DNA of 18,627 bases from an uncultured Collinsella sp. (lineage in GTDB: Bacteria > Actinomycetota > Coriobacteriia > Coriobacteriales > Coriobacteriaceae): positions 1-18,627 of the forward strand of contig CAUGGC010000034.1 of NCBI GenBank assembly GCA_959599095.1, read 5' to 3'. This document shows positions 1 to 7,058 of the stretch, piece after piece. Each line of letters starts with the position of its first letter. Positions within the stretch are counted from its first letter, which is position 1. The notes under the pieces are model-generated. The model saw nothing but the letters and a program-made list of their open reading frames with translations, did not search any database and was not told the origin of the DNA. A program made the position numbers and the translations under genes.

Positions 1-50
1 GTCGGCGGGGCCATTGTGGCTCTTGACAGCGGATTGGGTCATATGAGCGA

Positions 51-148
51 AAACGCCCCTAGGCGAGCAAGGTGATGTGAAAGAGGAGGGAAGCGTACTT
101 CGGTACGCGACCGACGATTGAACGTCAGATTGTCGCTTAGGGGCGTTT
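51..148. other. structured inverted-repeat element with UUCG hairpin (unknown)
   Basis: Two 16-nt arms, 51-66 and 133-148, are complementary at 15 of 16 positions and both carry the AAACGCCCC/GGGGCGTTT core. Between them, 93-108 is a perfect 6-bp hairpin closed by a TTCG tetraloop (GCGTAC-TTCG-GTACGC), and a short GACG/CGTC stem lies near 112-125. A purine-rich AGAGGAGGG tract sits at 81-90. The whole could fold as a multi-branched RNA on either strand, or be a dispersed intergenic repeat. I do not recognise a named family. No convincing reading frame or promoter was seen in 1-191. Confidence 0.45.
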
Positions 149-161
149 GCAGCGTCGAGCC

Positions 162-189
162 GTCACGCGGTTTGGTAAAACCGCGTGAC
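162..189 (-). terminator. stem-loop after dapH
   Basis: A perfect 12-bp inverted repeat (162-173 with 178-189, 4-nt loop) starts three bases beyond the dapH stop codon. The stem is strong, but on the minus strand it is followed by a GC-rich stretch rather than a T-run. It may be a Rho-independent terminator lacking its tract, or an RNA 3'-end stabiliser. Confidence 0.5.
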
Positions 190-191
190 TT

Positions 192-911
192 CTACAGCTG
201 GCGCAGACCTTCTTCGAGGCCGGTCTTGCTGTCGGTCTTCTCGTCGCGCATCTTGATGGCGCGGGCGGGGACACCGGCCACGACGGCGCCGGCGGGGACG
301 TCCTCGACGCACACGGCGCCGGCGGCAACTACAGCACCCTTGCCCACGTGCACGCCTTCCAGGACCACGGCGTTTGCGCCGATCATGACATCGTCCTCGA
401 TGATGACGGGCGTGGCGCTGGCGGGCTCCACAACGCCTGCCAGCACGGTGCCGGCGCCGATGTGGCAGTTCTTGCCCACGGTGGCGCGACCGCCCAGCAC
501 GGCGCCCATATCGATCATGGAACCCTCGCCGATAACGGAGCCGATGTTGATGATGGCGCCCATCATGATGACGGCACGGTCGCCAATCTCGACGCGGTCG
601 CGGATGATCGCGCCCGGCTCGATGCGGGCGTTGATGCCCTTAAGGTCGAGCATGGGCACGGCGGAGTTGCGGCAATCGTTTTCAACGTCGTAGTAATCGA
701 TGGAATCGGCATTGGCGTCCAGGATGGTCTTGAGCTCGTCCCAGTCGCCAAAGACGGTCTTGCCGCGACGGCCGCCGTAGACATGTGCGTCGCCCCAGGC
801 AACCTTCATGCCCGGCTTCTCGCGCACGTACAGCTTGACGGGCGTCTTTTTGGGCGCGGTGGCGATGTAGTTGATAATCTCCTGTGCATCCATCTCGGCT
901 GCGTTGCCCAT
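192..911 (-). CDS. dapH: tetrahydrodipicolinate N-acetyltransferase
   Basis: Acetylates 2,3,4,5-tetrahydrodipicolinate from acetyl-CoA, committing the DAP/lysine pathway to its N-acetyl branch. The 239-residue protein matches the Bacillus DapH (YkuQ) type in length and pattern: an N-terminal helical part with EIINY and TPVKLYV, the stretch NSAVPMLDLK, then left-handed beta-helix hexapeptide repeats (IEPGAIIRD, IGDRAVIMMGA, IGSVIGEGSMIDMG, VGKNCHIGAG) and the C-terminal ELRQL-like end. Databases often call this acetylating form dapD. The ATG at 911 is preceded by AAAGGAG nine bases upstream; an internal Met at residue 7 is a less likely start. It is the last gene of the lysine operon, 39 bp after dapB. 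Confidence 0.93.
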   Translation of the reverse strand: MGNAAEMDAQEIINYIATAPKKTPVKLYVREKPGMKVAWGDAHVYGGRRGKTVFGDWDELKTILDANADSIDYYDVENDCRNSAVPMLDLKGINARIEPGAIIRDRVEIGDRAVIMMGAIINIGSVIGEGSMIDMGAVLGGRATVGKNCHIGAGTVLAGVVEPASATPVIIEDDVMIGANAVVLEGVHVGKGAVVAAGAVCVEDVPAGAVVAGVPARAIKMRDEKTDSKTGLEEGLRQL

Positions 912-950
912 TTGCTATCTCTCCTTTGGGTGGATTCGGTTGATACCTGG

Positions 951-1691
951 TTAGGCAAACATGACCTTGTCGAACGTATAGAAGCCGGGTTCGCGGGTGA
1001 CGAGCTTCTGCGCGGCTGCCAAGGCGCCGTTGACAAAGATCTGACGGCTCGTGGCGCGGTGGGTGAGCGTGACCTCCTCGTCCTGGCCAAAGAAGCTCAC
1101 CTCGTGCACGCCGGCGACGGTGCCGCCGCGCAGCGAGTGCATACCGATTTCCTTGGGATCGCGTGCTCCGCACATGCCCTCGCGGCCATAGACGGGGTGG
1201 TAGCCTGCCTCGGGCTCGGCTTCGACGACGGCGTCGAGCAGTAGCTTGGCAGTGCCGCTGGGGGCGTCGACCTTTTGGTTGTGGTGCGTCTCGACGATTT
1301 CGCAGTCAAAGCCGGGCAGCTCGCGTGTAGCCTGCGCTACCAGATGGCGCAGGGCTGCGATACCGATGGAGTAATTGCCCGAGTGCATAACGCGGGTGTT
1401 CTGGCCCAGCTCACGCAGGCGGTCCATCTGCTCGGGGGTGTAGCCTGTGGTGCCTGAGACCAACGCCGCGCCCGTGCGCTCGACATAGGCGACGACGGCG
1501 TCGAAGGTCGCGACGTTCGAGAAGTCGATGATGACGTCGGCAGCCGGTGCGTTCTCGAGCTCGCTCAAATCGAAGCCAATCTGGGCCACGATATCAAAAA
1601 CGGGCTGCCCGGCGGCGTCGACAATGCCTTCGGCGGTAGTGCGGATGAGCGAGCCCATGCGGCCCGTTCCCATAATGACGGTCTTAATCAA
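951..1691 (-). CDS. dapB: 4-hydroxy-tetrahydrodipicolinate reductase
   Basis: NAD(P)H-dependent reductase that converts the DapA product to tetrahydrodipicolinate in the cytoplasm. The nucleotide-binding motif GTGRMG is at residues 8-13. The signature ETHHNQKVDAPSGTA spans about 134-148 and includes the catalytic His pair 136-137, Lys140 and the substrate-binding SGT. At 246 residues it is normal length. The start is TTG at 1691, inside the end of the dapA part (8-bp overlap), with GAAGGGAG about nine bases upstream, so translation is probably coupled to dapA. The next in-frame ATG would cut into the Rossmann motif, which supports the TTG start. Confidence 0.94.
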   Translation of the reverse strand: MIKTVIMGTGRMGSLIRTTAEGIVDAAGQPVFDIVAQIGFDLSELENAPAADVIIDFSNVATFDAVVAYVERTGAALVSGTTGYTPEQMDRLRELGQNTRVMHSGNYSIGIAALRHLVAQATRELPGFDCEIVETHHNQKVDAPSGTAKLLLDAVVEAEPEAGYHPVYGREGMCGARDPKEIGMHSLRGGTVAGVHEVSFFGQDEEVTLTHRATSRQIFVNGALAAAQKLVTREPGFYTFDKVMFA

Positions 1692-3993
1692 GTAGACCAG
1701 CTCCCTTCAGAGCATCGGTAAGTGCGGCTCGCGTGTCGTCTGCCATGGGGCACAGCGGCATACGGTAGTTTGCCTCGATCATGCCCATCTGGGCGAGCGC
1801 TTCCTTGACGGGGATGGGGTTGACCTCGCTAAAGAGGGCGTTGATGAGCGGCTGGCCGGCAATCTGGATATCGCGGGCGCGCGCTACGTCGCCGTCCAGA
1901 TAAGCGCGGCACATGTCGTGTACGAGCTGCGGCTGCACGTCTGCCCACACGCTGATGGTGCCCGAGGCGCCCAGGCTCATGAGCGGCACGGTAAGCGCGT
2001 CCTCGCCCGAGTACATGCGGAAGTCGTCTGACAGCAGGTGGGCGATCTTGGCCGCGTAGGCGACGTTGCCCGAGGCCTCCTTGATACCCATGATGTTGGG
2101 GTGCGCGGCCAGGCGCTCTACGTTGCGCTCGCTGATACCGCAGCCGCAGCGGCCGGGGATGTTGTACAGGATGCAGGGGATGTCCACGGCATCGGCGACG
2201 GTTTTAAAGTGCTGATAGATACCCTCTTCGTTGGACTTGTTGTAGTAGGGGGTGATGAGCAGCAGACCGTCGGCGCCCAGGCCCTGATAGGTGAGCGACT
2301 TGGTGAGCATGGTCTGCGTGGAGTTGGAGCCCGAGCCGGCGATGACGGGGACGCGTCCTGCAACATGCTTGACCACGGCGGCGACGACGGAGTTGTCCTC
2401 GTCGTCGGTCATCGTGGCACTCTCACCGGTGGTGCCCAGGGTGAGGATGGCGTCGGTGCCATTTTGCAAGTGGAAATCGATAAGGCGCTCGAGCGCGTCA
2501 AAGTCGACGCTGCCGTCCTTTTTAAACGGCGTGACAAGGGCGACGATTGAGCCCTCGAGGTTGCGGATATCCATGTTCTTCTCCTTCGCCTCCGCGATCT
2601 GGATGCGTTTGTTCCATTGAGCTGCGACTGCCAGACGCTCGTCTTGGGCGCGACGGCGGGCACTTTCGGCGCGCGACTTGGCCAGCAGCTCGCGGCCGCA
2701 CGGCAGCACGTCGAGCGTGGCAAAGTAATCGCCCGGGCGCTCGGCGCGGCGGATGAGGTCGGCCGCGCCATCGGGGCGCAGCAGGACCTCGGCCGAGCGC
2801 AGCCGTCCGTTGTAGTTGTAGCCCATGGAGTAGCCATGCGCACCGGTATCGTGGATTACAAGCAGGTCACCCATGTCGATATGCGGCAGCTTGCGATCGA
2901 TAGCGAACTTGTCGTTGTTCTCGCATAGGTTGCCCGTGATGTCATAGGTGTTCGTGACGGGCGCTGTGGCCTTGTCGGCGCCGCCCGGCTGACCCATCAC
3001 CGTAATGTGGTGGTAGGCGCCATACATGGCAGGGCGAATCAAATCGACGGCGCTTGCATCGACACCGATATAGTCCTTGTAGATCTGCTTCTCGTGGATG
3101 GCCTTGGTGACCAGGCAGCCGTAGGGGCCCATCATAAAGCGGCCCATCTCGGTGCAGATGGCCACATCGCCCATGCCGGCGGGAATCAGGATCTCGTCGT
3201 ATGCCGCGTGTACTCCCTCGCCGATGGCGCGAATGTCGTTGGCCTGCTGCTCGGGCAGGTAGGGGATGCCGACGCCGCCGGACAGATTGATGAAGGCGAC
3301 GTGTGCGCCGGTCTCGCGCTCCAGGCGTACGGCAAGCTCAAAGAGGATGCGCGCGAGCTTGGGGTAGTAGTCGTTGGTGACAGTGTTGCTGGCAAGGAAT
3401 GCGTGGATGCCAAAGTCCTCGGCGCCCTTGGCCTTGAGCATGCGGAAGGCCTCGAAGAGCTGCTCGGTGGTCATGCCATATTTGGAGTCGCCCGGGTTGT
3501 CCATGATACCGTTGGAGAGCTGGAACAGGCCTCCTGGATTAAAGCGGCAGCTGACCGTCTTGGGGATGGGTCCCGCAACACGCTCAAAGAACTCGATGTG
3601 GCTGATGTCGTCAAAGTTGACGATGGCACCCAGTTTGTCGGCGAGCTCAAAGTCGGCAGCCGGCGTATCGTTGGACGAGAACATGATGTCGTGTCCCGTG
3701 ATACCCAGCGAGCGGGCGATCATGAGCTCGGTATAGCTCGAGCAATCGCAGCCGCAGCCGTATTCGTTGAGAATGGAGATGAGCGCCGGGTTGGGGTTGG
3801 CCTTGACGGCAAAGTATTCCTTAAAGCCCGGGTTCCATGCAAAGGCGTCGCGCACTTCTTGCATGTTGCGGCGGATGCCTGCCTCGTCGTATAGATGAAA
3901 CGGCGTGGGGAACTGCTCGACGATATGCTCGAGTGTCTCCTTGTCCACAAACGGCTGCTTGGCCGCATATGCCTCGTTGGGGGTCAATGCCAT
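1684..3993 (-). CDS. lysA-dapA: LysA-DapA fusion: diaminopimelate decarboxylase / dihydrodipicolinate synthase
   Basis: One 769-codon frame with no stop between two complete enzymes. Residues 1-440 are a PLP fold-III diaminopimelate decarboxylase (last step, DAP to lysine): FAVKANPNP with the PLP lysine K64, His197, glycine loop LSGGVG 237-242, EMGR 282-285 (usually EPGR), active-site CENND from C357, and GYNYNGRLR near 391. Residues 441-473 are a charged, Ala/Arg/Glu-rich linker. From Met474 comes a full 296-residue DapA (pyruvate + aspartate semialdehyde condensation): GTTGES 47-52, YNIPGR 137-142 and Schiff-base K165 in GIKEASG (DapA numbering). The product could be a bifunctional protein, DapA could be made separately from its internal start, or both. 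The operon leader carries a lysine riboswitch. Confidence 0.9.
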   Translation of the reverse strand: MALTPNEAYAAKQPFVDKETLEHIVEQFPTPFHLYDEAGIRRNMQEVRDAFAWNPGFKEYFAVKANPNPALISILNEYGCGCDCSSYTELMIARSLGITGHDIMFSSNDTPAADFELADKLGAIVNFDDISHIEFFERVAGPIPKTVSCRFNPGGLFQLSNGIMDNPGDSKYGMTTEQLFEAFRMLKAKGAEDFGIHAFLASNTVTNDYYPKLARILFELAVRLERETGAHVAFINLSGGVGIPYLPEQQANDIRAIGEGVHAAYDEILIPAGMGDVAICTEMGRFMMGPYGCLVTKAIHEKQIYKDYIGVDASAVDLIRPAMYGAYHHITVMGQPGGADKATAPVTNTYDITGNLCENNDKFAIDRKLPHIDMGDLLVIHDTGAHGYSMGYNYNGRLRSAEVLLRPDGAADLIRRAERPGDYFATLDVLPCGRELLAKSRAESARRRAQDERLAVAAQWNKRIQIAEAKEKNMDIRNLEGSIVALVTPFKKDGSVDFDALERLIDFHLQNGTDAILTLGTTGESATMTDDEDNSVVAAVVKHVAGRVPVIAGSGSNSTQTMLTKSLTYQGLGADGLLLITPYYNKSNEEGIYQHFKTVADAVDIPCILYNIPGRCGCGISERNVERLAAHPNIMGIKEASGNVAYAAKIAHLLSDDFRMYSGEDALTVPLMSLGASGTISVWADVQPQLVHDMCRAYLDGDVARARDIQIAGQPLINALFSEVNPIPVKEALAQMGMIEANYRMPLCPMADDTRAALTDALKGAGLLD
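2572..2586 (-). promoter_or_regulatory. internal ribosome binding site and ATG for the dapA part
   Basis: On the minus strand AAGGAG (2581-2586) is followed after six bases by ATG (2572-2574), which is codon 474 of the fused frame and the expected first residue of DapA. This is a near-ideal Shine-Dalgarno sequence and spacing. Stand-alone DapA (1684-2574) is therefore likely to be translated even though the upstream lysA frame runs through without a stop. Confidence 0.7.
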
Positions 3994-4006
3994 GTCCCGT
4001 AAACCT

Positions 4007-4071
4007 CGCTATCCAGACGGCGCCATCTGCGCATCGAATCCGCATAGCGTGGACCCAATGTCCGGATAGCG
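4007..4071 (-). promoter_or_regulatory. riboswitch expression platform (alternative helix)
   Basis: The 3' strand of P1 plus flank (4060-4071, reading CGCTATCCGGAC on the minus strand) is complementary over 12 bp, with one G-U pair, to GTCTGGATAGCG at 4007-4018, about 13 nt before the lysA ATG. P1 and this helix are mutually exclusive. With P1 formed, GTCTG is free to join a CAGATG/CGTCTG hairpin near the start. No T-run is present, so translational control or Rho-dependent termination is more likely than an intrinsic terminator. Confidence 0.6.
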
Positions 4072-4224
4072 CTCCCGCATTGCTGCAGACAGTCCTGTGG
4101 GTGTTTCCCACAGGCCCACCAGGTTGTTCGTGCCCGAAAAACCCAGTTCGGCGGGTTTCGCCTCCCCACGGGGTCAAAGCCTGCTGGCTCGCCCGCGGTT
4201 CTTCGTGCCCGCGCCTCTATCAAG
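4063..4224 (-). ncRNA. lysine riboswitch (L-box) aptamer
   Basis: On the minus strand the leader of lysA-dapA shows the conserved lysine-riboswitch landmarks in order: GATAGAGGCGCGG at the 5' end, the core GGGGAGGCGAA...GCCGAAC, a GGCCTGTGGG hairpin with a perfect 8-bp stem (4094-4101 with 4107-4114), then ACTGTC and the closing GCGCTATC. The ends pair as P1 (GATAG with CTATC). Known riboswitches of this class bind lysine and turn the gene off. It lies about 70 nt before the lysA start and directly precedes lysine genes, which fits. Confidence 0.9.
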
Positions 4225-4371
4225 TGGTAAAGACCCTATCACGTTGCACTTTATCAAACAAGAGTATTTGTATATAACGTTTAAAAAATGCAGCAATATG
4301 CTGGAAACATGTGTGCCACAATCCTGTATCACAATAAGTTGCAACAGATGTGCCTTACGAAGGGATTCTCT
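4225..4371. promoter_or_regulatory. AT-rich divergent promoter region
   Basis: This AT-rich stretch separates the riboswitch leader (minus) from the M20 gene (plus). On the plus strand TATAAC at 4273-4278 is a possible -10 box, with a weak TTTATC -35 at 4250-4255 (17-bp spacer). On the minus strand TTGTTT and TAGGGT, 17 bp apart, are a weak candidate for the lysine operon. Neither is convincing alone. Confidence 0.35.
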
Positions 4372-5559
4372 ATGACCGAGCTCCAAGAACTCCGTCGCTA
4401 TCGCCGCGATCTCCATCGCATTCCGGAGCTCGATTTCGATCTTCCGCAAACCATTGCCTATATCGAGGGCGTGTTGGCACCGCTCGCTTGCGAGGTGACC
4501 CATCCGTGCCCCAGCTGCGTCTGCGCTTTCTTCGACGCCGGCGTTGGTGCCGCGCATGCCACAGCGATTCGCGCCGATATGGATGCGCTGCCCATCGCGG
4601 AGGCGACGGGAGCGGCCTTTGCCTCGACCCATCCCGGCAAGATGCACGCTTGCGGACATGATGGACACATGGCCATGGCACTTGCCGCCGCGACGTATGT
4701 CGACCGTACGATTCGCGAGCAGCCGGGCGTCATTAGGCGCAACGTTCTCTTTGTGTTCCAGCCGGCCGAGGAAACGACCGGTGGTGCCAAGACGGTATGT
4801 GAGAGCGGTGTGTTCGAATGCTACGGGGTCGACCGCATTTTTGGCTTCCATGTGTGGCCCGATCTGCCCGCCGGCACGTTGGCGAGCTGCTCCGGTCCGT
4901 TGCTGGCGCGCTCGAGCGAGACGCATATCCATATTCACGGAACGAGTATCCATATCGCTAAGACCTATGGCGTTCCGGTCGAGGAGTCGCACGATGCGGC
5001 GCTGGCGGCTGCCAAGTTCTTGGTTGCCGAGCGCGAACTGATGGACGAGCTGGGTGCCGATGAGCCCTGTATCGGTAAGTTTGGTCTGCTGCAGGCTGGC
5101 ACCGTCTGCAACGCCGTGGCGGGGGAGGCCCATGTTGCCGGTAGCTTGCGTGTGTTTACGGACGCCATGTTCGACCGTGCGCGCGAGGGCGTACGCCGTG
5201 TGCTCGACGAGGCGTGCATCGAAACGGGCTGCACGTATGATCTCGACTTCGCCGAGGGCTATCCACCGGTCGATAACGACCCCGAGCTGTTTGCCAACAT
5301 CATCCCTGCCTTGCCCGGGTTGCAGCTCGTTGATGAACCGCTGCTAATTGCCGAGGACTTTGCCTTCTATCAGCGCCATCTGCCGGGCGTGTTTTTCCTG
5401 CTGGGCACGGGCGCGCCTGCCGGCCAAGATAACCCGAGCGATTCGGATGGCTGTCCCGCCTATGCCACGAGCGCCCTTCACACTGATACCATGCTCTTTG
5501 ACGAGGAAATCCTGCTCAAAGGCCTCGATGTCTACAAACGATTACTTTCGCTTGACTAA
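4372..5559 (+). CDS. M20D-family amidohydrolase, candidate N-acetyl-diaminopimelate deacetylase
   Basis: A di-metal aminoacylase/carboxypeptidase-type hydrolase of 395 residues. Visible motifs are RRDLHRIPEL at the N-terminus, RADMDALPI, the metal-binding HACGHDGH (92-99, with Cys94, His96, Asp97), FQPAEE with the catalytic Glu pair 133-134, His160 in FGFHVWP, and a lid/dimerisation region starting around GTSIHIAK. The start at 4372 is chosen because AAGGGA lies eight bases upstream and the family begins here; a 28-codon in-frame extension has no support. It is divergent from an acetyl-type DAP operon that lacks its deacetylase, so removal of acetyl from N-acetyl-DAP is the best guess. Related enzymes act on hippurate, N-acetyl amino acids or IAA conjugates, so the substrate is uncertain. 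Confidence 0.82.
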   Translation: MTELQELRRYRRDLHRIPELDFDLPQTIAYIEGVLAPLACEVTHPCPSCVCAFFDAGVGAAHATAIRADMDALPIAEATGAAFASTHPGKMHACGHDGHMAMALAAATYVDRTIREQPGVIRRNVLFVFQPAEETTGGAKTVCESGVFECYGVDRIFGFHVWPDLPAGTLASCSGPLLARSSETHIHIHGTSIHIAKTYGVPVEESHDAALAAAKFLVAERELMDELGADEPCIGKFGLLQAGTVCNAVAGEAHVAGSLRVFTDAMFDRAREGVRRVLDEACIETGCTYDLDFAEGYPPVDNDPELFANIIPALPGLQLVDEPLLIAEDFAFYQRHLPGVFFLLGTGAPAGQDNPSDSDGCPAYATSALHTDTMLFDEEILLKGLDVYKRLLSLD

Positions 5560-5573
5560 GGCGTGAAGGACTA

Positions 5574-5610
5574 TTTGTTCTAGAAAACACGAACAAACGT
5601 ACGATATAAT
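5574..5610 (+). promoter_or_regulatory. higA promoter with overlapping palindromic operator
   Basis: A perfect -10 box TATAAT lies at 5605-5610. Upstream, TTTGTTC (5574-5580) and GAACAAA (5591-5597) form a 7-bp inverted repeat with a 10-nt spacer covering the -35 position, where no good -35 hexamer is seen. HigA proteins repress their own operon by binding such palindromes, so this is a likely operator. A second short repeat TTAC-N4-GTAA is at 5641-5652. Confidence 0.5.
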
Positions 5611-5661
5611 AGAGATGTAAGTCTATAGAAACGTTTGACGTTACTAACGTAAGGCGATACT

Positions 5662-5752
5662 ATGATTGCATCGTAATGAGCGCTATCGGGTCTGTTTTGA
5701 GTGGAGACAGGAGATGGCTTGGAATGTCGAAATCGTCGATTATCACAAGTGA
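5662..5752 (+). pseudogene. higB: higB toxin remnant (internal deletion)
   Basis: HigB toxins of the RelE fold are about 90 residues long and usually begin MIxSF. Here ATG at 5662 starts M-I-A-S and is followed at once by TAA. In another frame, 5669-5752 encodes the typical HigB C-terminus: RYRVCFEW (catalytic-core beta strand) and then WNVEIVDYH near the end, closing with TGA at 5750. About 60 codons from the middle are missing and the two ends are out of frame. The fragment overlaps the start of higA, as in intact higBA operons. It cannot encode an active mRNA interferase. Confidence 0.75.
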
Positions 5753-6065
5753 TGAGACCTCGGCCGATTTGCTGTCGCCGGTGACCCCTGGTGAGCTTCT
5801 CAAAGAGGAGTTTCTTGTTCCCATGGGCATTTCTCAATATCGCCTTGCGAAAGAGACCGGGATTCCGGCTCAGCGTATCGGGCAGATTGTCTTGGGAAAA
5901 CGTCGCGTGACGGCCGACACCGACCTCCGTCTTTGCCGTTATTTTGGCCTGACGGATGGTTATTGGCTGCGCGCTCAGGTGGCGTTTGACCTTGAGGCCG
6001 AGAAAAGGCGGATCGAACCGGAACTCGATAAGATCGTTCCTGTTCAGCAGACCATTGCGCTGTAG
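5724..6065 (+). CDS. higA: HigA-family antitoxin / XRE regulator (orphan)
   Basis: A 113-residue HigA-type antitoxin. TPGELLKEEFLVPMGISQYRL leads into the helix-turn-helix (about 36-60, with AQRIGQIVLGKRRVTADT), then LRLCRYFGLTDGYWLRAQVAFDLE, the classic HigA tail. In the family it neutralises HigB and represses the operon. The ATG at 5724 is chosen because AGGAG precedes it by ten bases and it overlaps the end of the higB remnant; an ATG 48 nt upstream is in frame but inside that remnant. With no functional toxin left it may act only as a transcription factor or protect against related toxins. Confidence 0.85.
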   Translation: MSKSSIITSDETSADLLSPVTPGELLKEEFLVPMGISQYRLAKETGIPAQRIGQIVLGKRRVTADTDLRLCRYFGLTDGYWLRAQVAFDLEAEKRRIEPELDKIVPVQQTIAL

Positions 6066-6094
6066 TGCTCAGAGATGATGGGGGTGGCGTGACG

Positions 6095-6418
6095 ATGAGG
6101 CGACGCCGACAGCCTGCCGTATATAGTCCGGGCGGATGCGGGTGCGGTTTGCTGCTGCTTCCGGTCATCGCTGTGAGCATTGGCGTAATGTTTGCGCTTG
6201 CCGGGTTGGCAGCAGCGGCACTCGTGTTGCTGATTGTGGCCATTGGCGTGACGATTTGGCTTTGCCGCAATCGCGAGCAACGCCGTGCCGACGGTAAAAC
6301 CACTGTCGGCTGGGTCGTCTTCCTGATTATTGCGTACCCGCTGAGTGCCAGCTACCTGGTGTTCTTTGTCCTGTTGATGATCAGCGCCTTTACTGGGGAA
6401 TCCGTAACGGTGGGTTGA
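6095..6418 (+). CDS. small membrane protein, unknown function
   Basis: A 107-residue hydrophobic protein I do not recognise. A basic N-terminus (MRRRRQ) and a Gly/Cys-rich stretch (GGCGCG, 13-18) lead into about 38 hydrophobic residues (19-56, probably two membrane helices). A charged loop CRNREQRRADGK and a third helix (about 71-98) follow. The ATG at 6095 is preferred to an in-frame GTG at 6065 because GGGGTGG lies just upstream and the charged start then meets the positive-inside rule. It starts 29 bp after higA and may be co-transcribed with it. The 164 nt after it contain only a small TTAGCT/AGCTAA stem-loop (6495-6509). Confidence 0.65.
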   Translation: MRRRRQPAVYSPGGCGCGLLLLPVIAVSIGVMFALAGLAAAALVLLIVAIGVTIWLCRNREQRRADGKTTVGWVVFLIIAYPLSASYLVFFVLLMISAFTGESVTVG

Positions 6419-6582
6419 CGCGCTGCCAGCAGACGGTTGCGCAAAGTGCGTTTGCTCGGCGTTTGGATAACTGCATTGGCCGTTTACTGCAGCCTTAGCT
6501 CTCAGCTAATGAATTCAAGTTCAATCCTTTCTACGATGTGCTGTGTGCCGGCGCGGTAGCCGGATCGTAGGAAGGATGAATA

Positions 6583-7026
6583 ATGGCAAAAGAGGGAAAG
6601 AAGCCGATCGGCAAGATTGTCCTAGGCGTCATCGTGGTGCTGGTTATCGTCGGTGCCGTGGGCTCTATGGGTGGCAATTCAACCGATTCGTCTGCGAGCG
6701 ATTTGGCAAAACCTGCCGAGGCGACACAGCAGGCTGAGGAGCAAAAAGAACCGCAAGAACCGTATGCCATTGCTGATGAGGCTGAAGACACCTCCAATCA
6801 GTTTGCCTATAAGATCACGGGCACGCTGACCAATAACACGGACAAGGAAAAGAGCTACATTCAGATTGAGTATGTTCTGTATGATGCCGATGGCAACCAG
6901 GTTGGAACGGCTCTTGCAAACACCAATCATCTGAAGGCGGGCGGCTCCTGGAAGTTCGAGGCGCTGGGTACAGTGTCTCCCGACCAGGTTGCTAGCTGGG
7001 AGCGTTCGGACGTAAGTGGTTTCTAG
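6583..7026 (+). CDS. membrane-anchored FxLYD-domain protein
   Basis: A 147-residue protein with a short basic N-terminus, one membrane segment (about 11-30), a low-complexity Ser/Ala/Glu/Gln linker (31-70) and a small extracellular beta-rich domain. The domain has FAYKITGTLTNNTD and IEYVLYDADGNQVG (VLYD at 97-100), the pattern that defines FxLYD domains, then a GGSWKFEA end. The domain is common in Gram-positive surface and lipoprotein-like proteins and its ligand is unknown. AGGAAGG before the ATG supports the start. It is followed after 32 bp by the XRE-like gene and then the kinase, whose targets may include membrane proteins of this kind (inference). Confidence 0.75.
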   Translation: MAKEGKKPIGKIVLGVIVVLVIVGAVGSMGGNSTDSSASDLAKPAEATQQAEEQKEPQEPYAIADEAEDTSNQFAYKITGTLTNNTDKEKSYIQIEYVLYDADGNQVGTALANTNHLKAGGSWKFEALGTVSPDQVASWERSDVSGF

Positions 7027-7058
7027 CATGTTGCATGCACTGGGGGAGGTGAAGCCGT

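Noticed and set aside
23..47. TTGACA followed by TATGAG as a promoter
   Set aside because: Spacer of only 13 bp; no gene starts downstream on that strand.
348..1244. Long plus-strand open frame opposite dapH and dapB
   Set aside because: Low-complexity Asp/Gly/His/Ala translation, antisense to two clear enzymes; an artefact of GC-rich codon bias.
3007..3894. Long plus-strand open frame opposite lysA
   Set aside because: Antisense to a conserved enzyme, with no recognisable motif or ribosome site.
4288..4371. Upstream extension of the M20 gene by 28 codons
   Set aside because: Residues do not fit the family and the ATG at 4372 has a proper ribosome site.
4174..5133. Minus-strand open frame opposite the M20 gene and riboswitch leader
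   Set aside because: Arg/Gly-rich shadow of the M20 gene that would end in the divergent promoter and riboswitch region.
6515..6524. 10-mer shared with the palindrome at 10228-10237, possible common regulator site
   Set aside because: Shared 10-mers are expected by chance in a window of this size, and this copy is not a full palindrome.
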